DNA of 64,000 nt. Origin: Ashinkailepas kermadecensis (taxonomy: Eukaryota > Arthropoda > Thecostraca > Neolepadidae). The stretch covers positions 248,001 to 312,000 of the forward strand of contig JAOTOM010005055.1 in assembly GCA_034440615.1 (NCBI GenBank), in the 5' to 3' direction. Below the pieces are notes generated by a model that worked only from the letters and a program-made list of their open reading frames with translations, had not been told where the DNA came from and searched no databases. The position numbers and the translations under genes were made by a program. Each line of letters begins with the position of its first letter. The stretch's first letter is position 1. Positions 23,295 through 34,409 of this stretch are shown in pieces.

Positions 23295-24400
23295 GCTTCA
23301 CATCTTCAGAGATTCTATGGTCTCCCTAAGATTCACAAGACCAACGTCCCGCTGAGACCTGTCCTCTCCAGCATAGGCTCTCCCACCAAAAGGAAGCTCA
23401 GCACATCTGTAAATTACTTACAACGCTGGTAGGACGCTCACATCATCACTTAGTGAACACAAAACTAGTGAAAATTCTGCACCGCACCCAGCTACTCCCC
23501 GACAATGTGTTTGTTTCTTTTGACGTCATTTTCTTCTTTACTAGTGTATCTATCGAGGTGATTCAAGTGACTAGATCGTTGCTGGAGGAGAATACTACTC
23601 CAGGAGACAGTGCGTGCATGACACCTACATAGATCAGTAGCTTACTAGAGTTCATCTTACGCACAACTTTCTTCCACTTCCGGGGAAAGCACTTCCAAAA
23701 CTGTTTGTCGCCCTGATGGCGTTACCGCTGGCGACAGCTGTAGCCAATATCTTCATGGAAAACTTGGAAAAGAGAGCTATGACCCTGGATCCGGCGCCAT
23801 TCACATGGCACCGATACGCTGATGGCATAATAGCTGCGATGCGTCCTGCTGAGATACAGCCATTCTTGATCAGTCGGAATACTCTGATCTATCTAAATCA
23901 GTCTATCAAGTTTACGGTAGAGGTAGAAGTAGACGGTAAACTACCATTCCTAGACATGCTCGTAGTTCGGAAATCAGATGGACGAATGCAAAGTAGTGTA
24001 TATTACAAACTCACAGCTAGCGGACAGTACCTGAACTATGGAAGTCACCACCTGCCGACACAAAAACGCACCGGAATACAGGCGCTCGTACAACGAACAC
24101 TGTCTCGGCCGAAACTTGTACACAGGATTCATAATTGCACCACATCAGAGCTATGCTAAAAGATAATGACTATCCCACCTCACTGCTAAATAAAGTGATC
24201 AGGAAGACAACCGACAAACATATAGCGGACACCAGTGATCAGGTCACAATTCCTCAGGACGACAGGAACCCTACGGTCAACACGGACAGGACGGGGATGA
24301 CTGGCACAGGATATTGTACCCCAGGACACGGACAGACACGAGAGACAGTACAGGTGGGACCAACAGAAACGATACCGACACCACCGAACAACATAGGGTA
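23295..24400 (+). mobile_element. Penelope-like element A: reverse transcriptase remnant
   Basis: PLE-type RT blocks occur in order. Near 23315: [20 protein letters not shown] then GSPTKRKLS. Near 23510: FVSFDVIFFFTSVSIEV. From 23716 an open frame: MALPLATAVANIFMENLEK, TWHRYADGIIAA at the catalytic site, FTVEVEVDGKLPFLDMLVVR, and SSVYYKLTASGQYLNYGSHH. The PLE active site is normally RYVDD, so the second Asp is replaced by Gly. Stops interrupt the region between 23420 and 23715. The frame ends at 24157 and continues in another to about 24400 (MLKDNDYPTSLLNKVIRK). No GIY-YIG domain follows for this lineage before the next fragment begins. Confidence 0.85.
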
Positions 24401-24453
24401 ATGGTTTTAGCATACCTAGGCTGTGTGTCACAAGCTCTTGTGTGACATGTAGT

Positions 24454-24534
24454 CTTCTTTGCTTGATGGCTTGCGATACACCTTGAAAGAAGGCCTGCAA
24501 TGCAAGGTGTATCGCAAGCCATCAAGCAAAGAAG
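24454..24534. repeat. Perfect 32-bp inverted repeat, 17-nt loop
   Basis: 24454-24485 is the exact reverse complement of 24503-24534. The right arm is PLE coding sequence (KVYRKPSSKEG on the plus strand). The left arm carries the same codons on the minus strand, and minus-strand coding similarity continues a little further left (EDYMSHKSL). It looks like an inverted duplication of a PLE segment. Confidence 0.95.
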
Positions 24535-25110
24535 GCTGCATTCACTACTTCTCAGGCCACACTGATCGTGTAAAACGAGGAATAGTGATTGGCTTCCTAT
24601 TAAGGGCGCAACGCATTTGTAGCGTATAATTCCTGTAGGAAGAAATAACACATTTATTCAGGGAGTTTATGGCCTTGAAGTGCTAAAGAGGCCTTCTTAT
24701 CGATATAAGAAAGAAAGCTGAATAAATACGAAAAAGGTGCGCGACAGAAGAACAGAAAGAATCCCAAAAGAAAGACATAACAATACCAAACTTTCCAGAA
24801 GCGGAAGCCCTCACAAGGTGTCTCCAAGCAGGAAACATGCACGTCTCAATTGCTTCAGGGAAAAAGATAGGAGACGTTGTAAATAGAGGTTCCGGAAAAC
24901 AAAAGAATGCTAATAGCGTAATATATCGAATTCCGTGCACAAATCCTATGTTGGAGAAATTGGAAGAGGTCTGAAAAACGGTTAGAAGAGCACCCACGGG
25001 ATGTGAAGTACCATAGGACTAGCAACGCCCTTGTTATCCACATTTATGTACGCGAAAGTTTACCGTAGTGGAGGGAGGCGAGGGTTATAGAACAAGGAAT
25101 CAGTAAATAA
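24500..25110 (+). mobile_element. Penelope-like element B, plus-strand copy (RT C-terminus to GIY-YIG)
   Basis: Begins at KVYRKPSSKEGCIHYFSGHT, then GIVIGFLLRAQRICS. After a stop-bearing stretch it continues with ALTRCLQAGNMHVSIASGKK and NANSVIYRIPC. The last motif is the start of a GIY-YIG nuclease. The YIG strand reads YVGEIGRGLKNG and, after a 1-base frame change, EHPRDVKYHRTSNALVIH. It is 5'-truncated within the RT and ends just before the (TA)n tract at 25143. This lineage differs from element A just upstream but matches the minus-strand copy at 25.2-26.3 kb. Confidence 0.85.
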
Positions 25111-25138
25111 AATCGAAGAGCATTAGTGACGGCATATA

Positions 25139-25142
<4 letters not shown>

Positions 25143-25193
<51 letters not shown>
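25143..25193. repeat. (TA)n microsatellite between two PLE copies
   Basis: About 25 TA units lying exactly between the 3' ends of the two oppositely oriented PLE B fragments. Confidence 0.97.
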
Positions 25194-25197
<4 letters not shown>

Positions 25198-25199
25198 AC

Positions 25200-26296
25200 T
25201 AGTTAAGATGGAATGACAAATTGTTAAAACACAGAACAATGGGAGCATAGCTTTATTCACAACGTTTCGGCTCACGCCTTTCTCAAGCTATGAACAATTT
25301 ACAGACATGGGAGTATTTAGCACTTGTCGCCTTTTTCTTCTTTTGTTTTCTTCTTTTTTTCAGTTCTCCTCTTCTTCTTTTTTCCCTTTACTTTTTCCCC
25401 CTCTCTTCCTTCCCAATTCGAACACAGGTCACGAGACATCAATCATAAAGCAATTCGCATGTGTTGACACTGAATGAACGAGACAGTGAAAACAGTACAT
25501 TGGAAACGACCAAATAAGTACGACAGTGATGCTTAACCTATCCTTTTTCAATATGTTCCACAATCAGTTCCGCTACAACACTTGCAATTTTGAAACTACC
25601 AGAAACACCATTGATATTCTCACGTGTGGCAATATACGCGGATTCCACTGTCTTCCGACACCTCTTCCCAAGTCCACCACTAAGAACAGATGCTTCTTTC
25701 CAATTTGGGAGATGGTCTTCTTCATCAACATGCACCACCATAGCATTAGAAATTCTATGGTATCTGAGGTCTGAACGATGTTCCCTAATTCTAGCCCCTG
25801 TCCCCCGTCCCGTTTCCCCATAGTAACTTTTTTCCACATTCTCCCGCGCAAGGAATTTTGTAGACTACGCTTTTTTCGTTCACGTTGCGGACCCCTTTCT
25901 TGAATATGTCTTTGATTTTGACCCCTGCTGAGAGACTGATGTTGATTTTGTCTTTTGTGAATCGGGAGATGGTGACTGCTCCCTATGTTTCCGGTACTGA
26001 TATGCACCTTTTCGTCAAAACTCGTTGCTTGGCCTTTGTCATGCACATAACTTTTTTTTCGCTTTTTGGCGCAACTTCACTATCAGACCCTCTGGATATT
26101 TCAGCAACTTGAAAGACTCCTTGATGAAAATCAATTCTTCTGCGAGGCACTCAGGACTGCATATTCTATGAGCCCTTAAGAAAAAGCCCATTAGGACCCC
26201 CGTTTTTGTTTCATGGCTGTGACCCGAGAAGTAGTGCAAAATATTGTTTTTTTCTCGTTTTTTTTTTTTTCTCATGCGACGAATTGCTAACAGCAT
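25200..26296 (-). mobile_element. Penelope-like element B, minus-strand copy
   Basis: Reading down the minus strand: HYFSGHSHETKTGVLMGFF and LRAHRICSPECLAEELIFIK (26039-26296), a linker, then VYKIPCAGECGK near 25860. An extra A in an A-run shifts the frame, then SYYGETGRGTGARIREHRSD and YHRISNAMVVHVDEEDHLP (25538-25837), which is the GIY-YIG nuclease with its following Asn/His-bearing strand. The 3' region (25205-25330 in reverse) contains a gagaaaggcgtgagccgaaa segment of the sort seen in PLE 3' ends, next to the (TA)n tract. It is 5'-truncated within about 15 codons of the truncation point of the plus-strand copy. Confidence 0.87.
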
Positions 26297-26369
26297 TCAG
26301 GCCCTCATACAGCCGTGGATGCACCTGCTCCCACTCGACGGTGTGTGGCCTCGACTCGGATGGAATTAG

Positions 26370-26600
26370 AAGGCTGTTTACAATGCAAATATCCGGTCGG
26401 TACTGAGATGAGGCGATGCTAGTATCATATATATAGCGTTACTGAGTTCATCGAAATATGCGTCTAAGTGGATATAGGAGCCATTTTATACCTTGAATTA
26501 TCTCCGATAATTAAATTAATTTAAACATAAATTATGAAATCATTAGATTAATTATCCGTTCCTGGTTGCCGACCGGGACTGGGATGAATCAATTTATGCG
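26370..26600 (+). repeat. Dispersed repeat Y, copy 1
   Basis: Shares with 53775-54080 the blocks tacaatgcaaatatccg, gagatgaggcgatgctagt and, further on, cgccgaccgg-like gccgaccggga with flanks. The spacing differs, so the copies have diverged by indels. Non-coding as far as I can see. Confidence 0.75.
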
Positions 26601-27270
26601 ACAAAGAACTATCTTTTTCTAATGATGGGCAAGATTATCAACCAATCACAGTCAGCCAGTGACTGCAACGGCTATGACTATTGGTGGAACCTCTTCATTC
26701 CATTCGGCTGGTGTATTGATGCGAAACATGTGCACTGACGGCGTCGAAGTGCGGCCATACTCTCCAGCCCAAGTGAATTTCTAAAAGTGATATTTCACAG
26801 AACCGTTCTAATTTATCAGCTTGAAGTAATTTTATCGAGATGCAAATAGCTGAAATCTATTGTCACATGTGGCGCATGTTAATTTTTGCTTCTGGTACGA
26901 ATTTGTAAAACAAAATTACGAGGGAGGAGTGACTCCTCAAGCATGTTTTTAGCTTGCATTCATATTACTGTTTGTGTCTCACGTATATATAATTGCGATC
27001 ACAGCTAGTTGAAGCGCTTAGTCAGAGATTGTTTGGAGGAGAACCTGTTTCAATCCCGTATCGCGATCGTCATCAGTTTACTGTATTCAGTAAGGTTAAT
27101 AACTGATATCACGTTCACATTTCAATTATCTACACAGCACATGACTACCCCACCAACACACTTCCGGGGTACAAAGTAACACGCAACGTAATAAAACAAA
27201 CAGTAATAAACACGAAAGGTGATGACACGATGCATGGGGTGACGAAAAGGCAGTTCAACGGATGATTGGG
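26600..27270. other. No supported gene
   Basis: AT-rich, only short frames; nothing recognised. Confidence 0.4.
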
Positions 27271-27274
27271 CAGA

Positions 27275-27520
<246 letters not shown>

Positions 27521-27524
27521 CTGT

Positions 27525-28510
27525 CGGTAGTCTACAAAATTTGGGTCGTGGCATCACAAATTACCCTAGGGATCACAAAATTTGGCGTCGGTGGCCCCAA
27601 CTAAGCACAGCGTGGCCCCCAAAATCGCATCGGGATCCGACAGAAATGAAGCCGGAGCCCTAAAAAATATGGAGAGATTCCGAAAAATAAATGTCCGAGC
27701 CAGGGAAATCGCTCTGGAGCCCCAAAATAACACCATATGCCTTACAAAATCGCTTACTTGCCCAAACAACAACGCACTGGAGCTCGAACAGTCGGGACAC
27801 ATAAATATGGTGCCCGGGGCCTGAGGAATCAGTCGGGTACCTGGACTTGAAAAATTCAGAAGAAGTCACCTAAGATTGAGTCGAGCCCAGAAACCAGTGT
27901 CGGATCCCCTCGGAACTGCGCACCTGGTCCCGAAAAGTCACGCTGGAAGCCCGATAAAAATTATACCGGAGACGCCAAAATTGTGCTGGGGTCCCACAAA
28001 TGTGCGTCTGGAGCACTAAATAAACACAACGGGAACCTAAGAGAACAACGGGAGGCCGAAAATGCACTGGGCGCTCCAAAGTGTACCGGATCTCGGAAAA
28101 AGCGGCATGGTATTACAACATGCGTTGCAGCTCTAATTAAACACACCGGGAGCTCTAAAAAACACAATGGAAGTCCTCAAAGCACGCCGGGGCCATGCCA
28201 CCCAATGGGGCCTGAAACACAGGTTGTGAGTCTCAGAAAGCGTCATGGTCCGAAAAATTGAACAAAAAGACGAGGCACTAAATAAACATATCAGGGTCTT
28301 CGAAAACTTCTCGGCACCTCAAAAATATCGTCGGTGCACAAAAAAGCAACACAACTGTAAAAAAGAGCCTGGGTTTTACAAATGTTCCGAGCCCCAAACA
28401 AAAAATGGCTGGATCCCTAAAGCACATCCATAGATGAAGAAAAACGCAGCGGGCAAAACAAAGAATGCCTGGGCCTTTTGGCTCGGTAGTCAATCTGCGA
28501 GCAGAGTTAA
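27525..28510 (+). repeat. Degenerate ~20-bp satellite
   Basis: The sequence breaks into units of 18-22 bp, each roughly gg..cc..aaaa....c..c. Examples of consecutive units near 28020-28180: gggaacctaagagaacaac, gggaggccgaaaatgcactg, ggcgctccaaagtgtacc, then gggagctctaaaaaacacaa. About 48 units by length. It adjoins the GA microsatellite. Confidence 0.8.
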
Positions 28511-28755
28511 CTAAAGAGATGAGGTGCATCAAAACTCAGCGGGTATCCGGATTTATTAACCACGAGAAAATGTGGAGAAGAGAAATAATCATCGAATTGA
28601 ACTAATCGAATTTTCCCAGCGAACATTCATACGAAGCATTATACACGTAAAATATGGCACCTGACCATAATGTGGCAGCAATTAACAAAACCAGGCCTAG
28701 CCGAAACCGGATAATCGCACGAAGTTTGGCAAATGCGCCGAATGCGCAAGGCACT

Positions 28756-28995
28756 AGGGTACGGCTATAGCCGTGTAGCCCCATGGTACGGTTATAGCCG
28801 TGTGGTACAGGGTACGGTTTTAGCCGTGTGGTACAGGGTAAGGCTATAACCGTGTGACACCAGGGTACGGTTATAGCCGTGTGGCACCAGGGTACGGTTA
28901 TAGCCGTGTGGCACCAGGGCACGGTTATAGCCGTGTGATACAATGGTACGGTTATAGCTGTGTGGCACAGGGTACGGCTTTTGCCGCGTGGACCA
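28756..28995 (+). repeat. 26/27-bp minisatellite with a palindromic core
   Basis: Nine units; the core starts at 28761, 28788, 28814, 28840, 28867, 28894, 28921, 28948 and 28974. The first core, acggctatagccgt, is a perfect 14-bp palindrome. Most others are acggttatagccgt with one mismatched pair. Confidence 0.95.
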
Positions 28996-28999
28996 AAAA

Positions 29000-29870
29000 C
29001 ACCTTCAACGGGGTATATGGTACCGGGAAGAATGTTGACGGTAATAGCATCTGCATTTGAGACCTTCAACAGCAATATTTCAAATACCTGGTTTCATATG
29101 TCGTTTGTCCACCTGATATCGATACAAGAAAAGACGATGATTCAGCATTATATTGGAGTGAATGGAGGCGTACAGAGTGATCCGCTGGCGGAAGAACATA
29201 CGATAACCGACGCAGAAGAGACGAACACTACCAAGGACGAGCATCAGAACTGGTCAGAATTGGTCAAATCGTAAACATGTGGCCAGCCATCCCTCCACCA
29301 AATCGGAAAGTTAGGAAGGAAAATATATTTCGAATAGTTTCTGCGACCAAAATCAGTCATTGCTACGGCTCTGCCCTGTTGTGATCTCGTTTTCTTTCGC
29401 AGCCTAACTGTGAACTGAATGTTTGATATACTCGAAAAGTCAGATGAAGACGTCGTTGTCGCCGCCAGAAAACAAGAACGCAGTCGTTGCCCAGCCTCCT
29501 GCAGAATTAGCACATGCTGAAGCAGATGCAGAGCAATAGGAGGCTACTGCGGGCGCGCGTGGTAGGAGGATGCTGCGTACCCCGATTACCTGCCCCGAAG
29601 ACGACTGGCCGCAAATGCAGAGCTGCTCGCATCATGGAATGACGTTGACGACGAATATGTGACAACTCTTACGTAGCTGAACAGGATCGGCCGGGTGTAT
29701 CCAATGGGAAAAAAGACTAACAAGAATTCGCAACGCCGAGTCCTCGCAGACGCAACACATGTATGTCTTCGCAAAGCTGCATGGTCGGCACTACAGAGTG
29801 CTGGAGTCTGCCACTTAGACAACTGGACTTGCCACAGCAGATGTGGGCACTGGAATTGCACATGAGAACA
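29000..29870. other. No supported gene
   Basis: Short frames on both strands without motifs. Nothing repeated. Confidence 0.35.
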
Positions 29871-29879
29871 GCGATAACT

Positions 29880-30060
29880 TAATCGGAGGCGGGGCCGGAG
29901 CCGTCGACAGTGGCGCCACTCCCTCACTACGGCGGGACGGAAACTCAGCGCCGGGGCTCGCTCCGGCTGACCGGTGACCGGGACGAGTGCTGTCAGAGTC
30001 ATTCTCAACGGTGCACACTGCGGACGTCGGGCGCGGATGTCAGGTGAGCGTCTTACCAGC
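29880..30060 (+). promoter_or_regulatory. CpG-rich segment with GC box; candidate promoter or first exon
   Basis: CpG-dense sequence with a GC-box-like gaggcggggccgg at about 29886, ending in a good splice-donor match (cag then gtgagcg, junction 30043/30044). It lies about 1.5 kb upstream of the sulfotransferase gene on the same strand, so it could supply a 5' untranslated exon. Possible acceptors precede the gene near 31358 and 31430. This is inference from signals only. Confidence 0.3.
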
Positions 30061-30637
30061 GCTGGTAAAGTGCTATAGGAATATTGTTGTACAAGTTAGC
30101 CGGCTTCCAGGCTTTGAGCGGGGAAGAAATCGTTGCACATCGGCCGTTCTTCAATCGCAGCACGAAGAAAACACGAAGAACATACTTTTCAGCTTAACTT
30201 CCAGTTTCACATAGTTGCACGCACCTTGCCTAAATGTTTGTGTGACAATCATACCCTGCTTCCCAACAACAGTACCACACATCATAAAAGTAGCTTCATG
30301 GTTGAACCTCAGTTCGACGACCTGTCTTGACCGCCGACTCAAGAACCATGAACCCTTTTTTGGCAGCCTCAGTGCCTACGTTAGGCTGATGGGACAACGA
30401 CAATCTTAATCATAGTGCTCACACCTTTTCCTGCACGGAAATCGGTGGAAATTCGTTGCATTTGTTTCTGTGTGGTTGCTAGTCTTCAAATTCAAACACA
30501 TAGTCAAGGCAGCAATCCGTTTGCGAGAAGAGTAGCTGATGCAAATTTAGGACAAAGGAAGCTAGCTTTGACAATTATTATCCTGAAAGGTATTACCTTC
30601 AATTTGAAACAATTTCATCTACCAGGGACATAAAATA

Positions 30638-30666
30638 TAATATATATACATATATATAAGATATAT

Positions 30667-30740
<74 letters not shown>
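30638..30740. repeat. (TA)n microsatellite
   Basis: About 50 TA units with a few interruptions at the left edge. It is followed by ccggatccggcaggagatcc, a small ggatccgg duplication. Confidence 0.97.
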
Positions 30741-31517
30741 CCGGATCCGGCAGGAGATCCGGCAGGAACCTCTGCGAGAATACACAACTGATGGCCTTTC
30801 GCATCCATGTGTAAGAGCACAACACAAAGAGACGACAGGAACTACGCGTGTAACCGTGTCTCGCGACATGTACCGGAGGACAATGCGATGGAACACAGCC
30901 CGCCTCGTATACCCCATGCTGAAGAATGCTATGCATTGCTGCAAAGATTACTTGAACGGAAGTTCTTATGACTAAGAAATAGCACTGGCGTCTTTAAAAC
31001 TCAGTGCTTTCCATGCACTGAGTCTCCGCAACAAATACACGGCGCGATATATACCAGTATACACCAAAAGTACCTCCGATAATCTTAACGTATTTTTCAG
31101 TTTAAAAGAGTTGGTCAGTACGCCCTACGGGCTTGGTAACCATACTCAATGAACATGCGTGTAGAATGCAGTGATGCACCTGTTGCATCTGCGATGGCAC
31201 CGTTCATAGCTGGAACTCCAGCTTACTCTCATGTTGCTGTTGATATCACATTGGAACAATGACGTTTTATTTCGGCAACAGCACAACTATCAGCAGCAGT
31301 TTGATGATAACTTACCGAGGGCTCTATGGGCTGGTGATTTTTCACCTGTATATACAGATGCAGCATAGCGCAGTGATTCTGAACGTTCGCCATCCGGACG
31401 GAGGGTGAGACTTGTGGCTCCACCCTCCAGGAACGTGAAACACATGGGAAGTGGATAGAAAATACACATTTCAAAACAGGCAAACCCACTTCAGCGGGGG
31501 ATGCCACAGCGGAAAAT

Positions 31518-32828
31518 ATGGCAGAAACATCGCCTGACCTCGCGCTGCCGTGCCCTAACTGTGATGTTTATCTGCACCCTGTTGCAGGTCACCTGGGCAT
31601 GGCGACAGAACGAGTTCGCCTGGTGAACACTTCTGATTCTGGAGTTAAGAAAAGTGCCGCCTGCAGGTGGCCCTATCGGCTGGCTTCGACTGTCGGTCGG
31701 CTGCTGACGGTGGTGCTGGTCATCTGCATACCGACTCTTCTGCTGACGCGACACGCCACGTCATTGTTGCCAACGTCGCCTCCCACTGTGACGACAACGG
31801 CAGAGTGGAACCACAGCTTAGAAGCGGGGGCGCGGTCGTCGTGGTCGGACAGGGGTCGCTATCGCAACAAGCTCATCAGAAGGCTGTGGACTAACAACCT
31901 TCCCGAGCATTCGTGGTTCACAGACCGCAGGTGTCGCCACTTCGTGACGCGCTTCGCGTGTGACGACTGTCTCGAGACAGTGTCGCTGGCGTCATTCCCG
32001 CGCTCGGGCAACACGTGGACGCGCTACCTGCTTGAGGCCTCTAGTGGTCTCTTTACCTGCTCTGGCGGACCCATATACTCCAAATACCGATCAGACAACG
32101 ACAGTTGGAAGTTATCGCCCGACAAAATTTGGATCAAATTGGAACGCTCGCGACGGACGGAACTCGGCACCTTCGGTTTTATTGGCGAAACCATGTCGTG
32201 GCTTCAAGGCAACACCATTACTGCCAAGACGCACATCTTCCCACAGCCGTGGAACAGAACAGAAGCGGAACATACTTTGTCACCACTTACACCCTTCGTT
32301 CCCAACACTACTCGCCGTGCCATCCTCATCGTCCGCGATCCCTTCAAGGCGTTCATATCGCTCACGAAATACCATGAAACACAATCGGTGCTAAGCGGAG
32401 GCACGAACTTCACCCACCTGTTTCGTGGCGAAGAATGGCAGCAGTTTGTAGTGTACTACGCGCAACACTGGTATAATCTCAACACGCGCTGGCTGCACGA
32501 GACCAACGTGACACATGTTCTGGCGTACGAGAGGCTGGTGCAAAATACTGTAGCAGAACTGGAGGACGTGCTGACTTTTCTACACGTGCAGGCCGACCCA
32601 GGCCGGCTGGAGTGTGTGCGCCTCCACACCGAGGGAAGGGTTCACAACGGACGGCATGACATTGTGCCTGATGACGTCATCTACCCACTGAACCTGCGAG
32701 CGGCCGTATGGAGCCATATTCACCAGCTAAACAGCGACATCCGGAGTCAGGGACTGCGAGAATTGCCGTTAGAGGACTACTCGTTTGCTGAGGAGTTTAA
32801 GGACATTGGCTCAGATTATAACGTTTGA
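31518..32828 (+). CDS. WSCD-like carbohydrate sulfotransferase (type II membrane protein)
   Basis: 436 residues, one uninterrupted exon. Predicted role: transfer of sulfate from PAPS to a glycan in the Golgi lumen. Residues 1-53 are a cytosolic tail. Residues ~55-77 (GRLLTVVLVICIPTLLLT) form a signal-anchor, and ~78-150 a Ser/Thr/Pro-rich stem. The catalytic domain follows: the PAPS 5'-phosphosulfate loop SFPRSGNTW at 159-167, TAKTH at 235-239, and the 3'-phosphate site ILIVRDPFKAFIS at 269-281 (Arg273, Ser281). YERL and RLEC near 337-366 also fit the WSCD family (sialate O-sulfotransferase type). Six lumenal N-glycosylation sequons (98, 194, 246, 263, 297, 330) support the topology. Vertebrate WSCD1/2 carry two WSC domains; these are absent here, as in short insect members. 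Met28 is an alternative start. The frame is open upstream to 31383. It is the only gene in the window with intact motifs. It could be a retrocopy. Confidence 0.93.
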   Translation: MAETSPDLALPCPNCDVYLHPVAGHLGMATERVRLVNTSDSGVKKSAACRWPYRLASTVGRLLTVVLVICIPTLLLTRHATSLLPTSPPTVTTTAEWNHSLEAGARSSWSDRGRYRNKLIRRLWTNNLPEHSWFTDRRCRHFVTRFACDDCLETVSLASFPRSGNTWTRYLLEASSGLFTCSGGPIYSKYRSDNDSWKLSPDKIWIKLERSRRTELGTFGFIGETMSWLQGNTITAKTHIFPQPWNRTEAEHTLSPLTPFVPNTTRRAILIVRDPFKAFISLTKYHETQSVLSGGTNFTHLFRGEEWQQFVVYYAQHWYNLNTRWLHETNVTHVLAYERLVQNTVAELEDVLTFLHVQADPGRLECVRLHTEGRVHNGRHDIVPDDVIYPLNLRAAVWSHIHQLNSDIRSQGLRELPLEDYSFAEEFKDIGSDYNV

Positions 32829-33570
32829 AATAGGAATGCCTAAATCGGTTATGTATACTGAGAGAAGAAAAATTCACCCTCCCTAGATCTCCCTACGTTC
32901 AGGGGTGTGCTGCGCAGAGTTGCGTAAAAAATCGAGTCATCACGCTTCGTGAATACTTTTGCTTCAACATTAGCCCATGGATCAGTTGGGGATTTAGGGT
33001 TTGAGACAGAATATCTGGAGGAGAGTTGTATGGGCTACATTGAAAACCAGAATGATTGCCGAAAGCCATCAATATTCTCAAAAAATCTTACAGTGACTCC
33101 TCCACTGTTCACACAAGACGCTACTGATATTTCGCCAAACATCCCTCGATATTCCGCCTTGGCATACATGAATTACACGCAACGCAACTAGAAAACAGAC
33201 CTTTGCTGTGCGAACATGCCAGAGCACGATACAAGATTAAAAGTACAAAACATTGATAGCAAAACAGAGCGTGAATGCATCGGAGAACGGAACAAAATGG
33301 AACGATATGACATCGCTCGTTTCGAAGGGTACTGGCAACTCCTTCAGTCAAGCTGGTGTGTCGCTGCACCCCTAGATCACGGATTGCAACAATACTTTGC
33401 GTCGGTTGTAACAGAATGAAATGGAAAACTTTTATCACATCGGCATATGGGTATGCTGGAAGTGTGTATTTTGATGCATCCGAGTGTGCGTGTGCGTACT
33501 TACACATGATTCATAGTTTATCAAGAGTAAATGATAATAGTTATTTTGGCCCGGTGGCTGTGTTTTGGAA
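32829..33570. other. No supported gene
   Basis: 3' flank of the sulfotransferase. No clear AATAAA close to the stop codon was seen. Short frames only (32949-33191, 33216-33419), no motif. Confidence 0.35.
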
Positions 33571-33579
33571 AACCACATC

Positions 33580-33580
33580 G

Positions 33581-33663
<83 letters not shown>

Positions 33664-33672
33664 GTGTGTGTG
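33580..33672 (+). repeat. (GT)n microsatellite
   Basis: GT units with three gcg interruptions. Confidence 0.97.
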
Positions 33673-33770
33673 AATGATGCTCCCAGCCTGACACCGTCAC
33701 GTGATATCGGCTGTTTACGTCTTTGTGGATGAGTTGAAGGTGGTGGTCCGGGCGGTGCCGGGGCGTAGTT

Positions 33771-33785
33771 GGGGGGGGGGGGGGG
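33771..33785 (+). repeat. Poly-G tract
   Basis: 15 consecutive G preceded by a G/T-rich stretch. Confidence 0.97.
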
Positions 33786-33837
33786 TCATCGCCTTTCGTT
33801 TGAACATTGCAAGAACACATGTCATGTCATACACTGT

Positions 33838-34003
33838 TATGGGCTTTGTTTTGTTTTGTGTGGAGTTGGTTTTTTGTTTTCTTAGTTTTGTTTTTGTTTT
33901 GTTTACTGTTTTTTTTTTTCGATATTGTTTTTTCTTTCCTTTCCCTCTCTTTTCTTTTCCCTTCTTTTATTTTCATTTCTTTTCTTCTCATGTTTGTTTC
34001 AGG
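33838..34003 (+). other. Long polypyrimidine tract ending in an acceptor-like site
   Basis: About 165 bases dominated by T with C, ending tgtttgtttcag then gtcgtgg, with AG at 34001-34002. It resembles a very strong 3' splice acceptor, but I cannot attach a coding exon: the next frame is short. It may equally be low-complexity sequence. Confidence 0.4.
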
Positions 34004-34409
34004 TCGTGGTGTTGACATAAATACGTACAGGAGATAAAAGATCAGTGCAACTATGAGCCACAAGGGCCCTTCTTGTTTGCACTCTGGACACTGAACCAGT
34101 TGCCCACCAGATCGGTCGATCAGCCCTCCCTGGAATACCGAAAAACAAGCCCTCTTTTCTTATAATGATTGCCTATGCTCTTGGTTCAGATATTGCAGTT
34201 CTAGCATACCCAGTGTGTCAATACAATTTTGAACCTTTGTTGGCATGTTGCACCTTTGCATAATTGCCAACCTTGCTAATCCATTGCTTTTATGTGCATC
34301 TTATATAAAATGTATTGTCACTAATAAATCAATGAGTGAGGAAAATCAATGTTTGCACTCCTCAGAGTAATGGTAGTGATCTCCATCTTCAGTGGTGGTA
34401 ATGTGCGCT

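Noticed and set aside
28602..29075. 157-codon minus-strand frame with HTAITVPWC repeats
   Set aside because: Arises from the 27-bp minisatellite, and no flanking motif exists.
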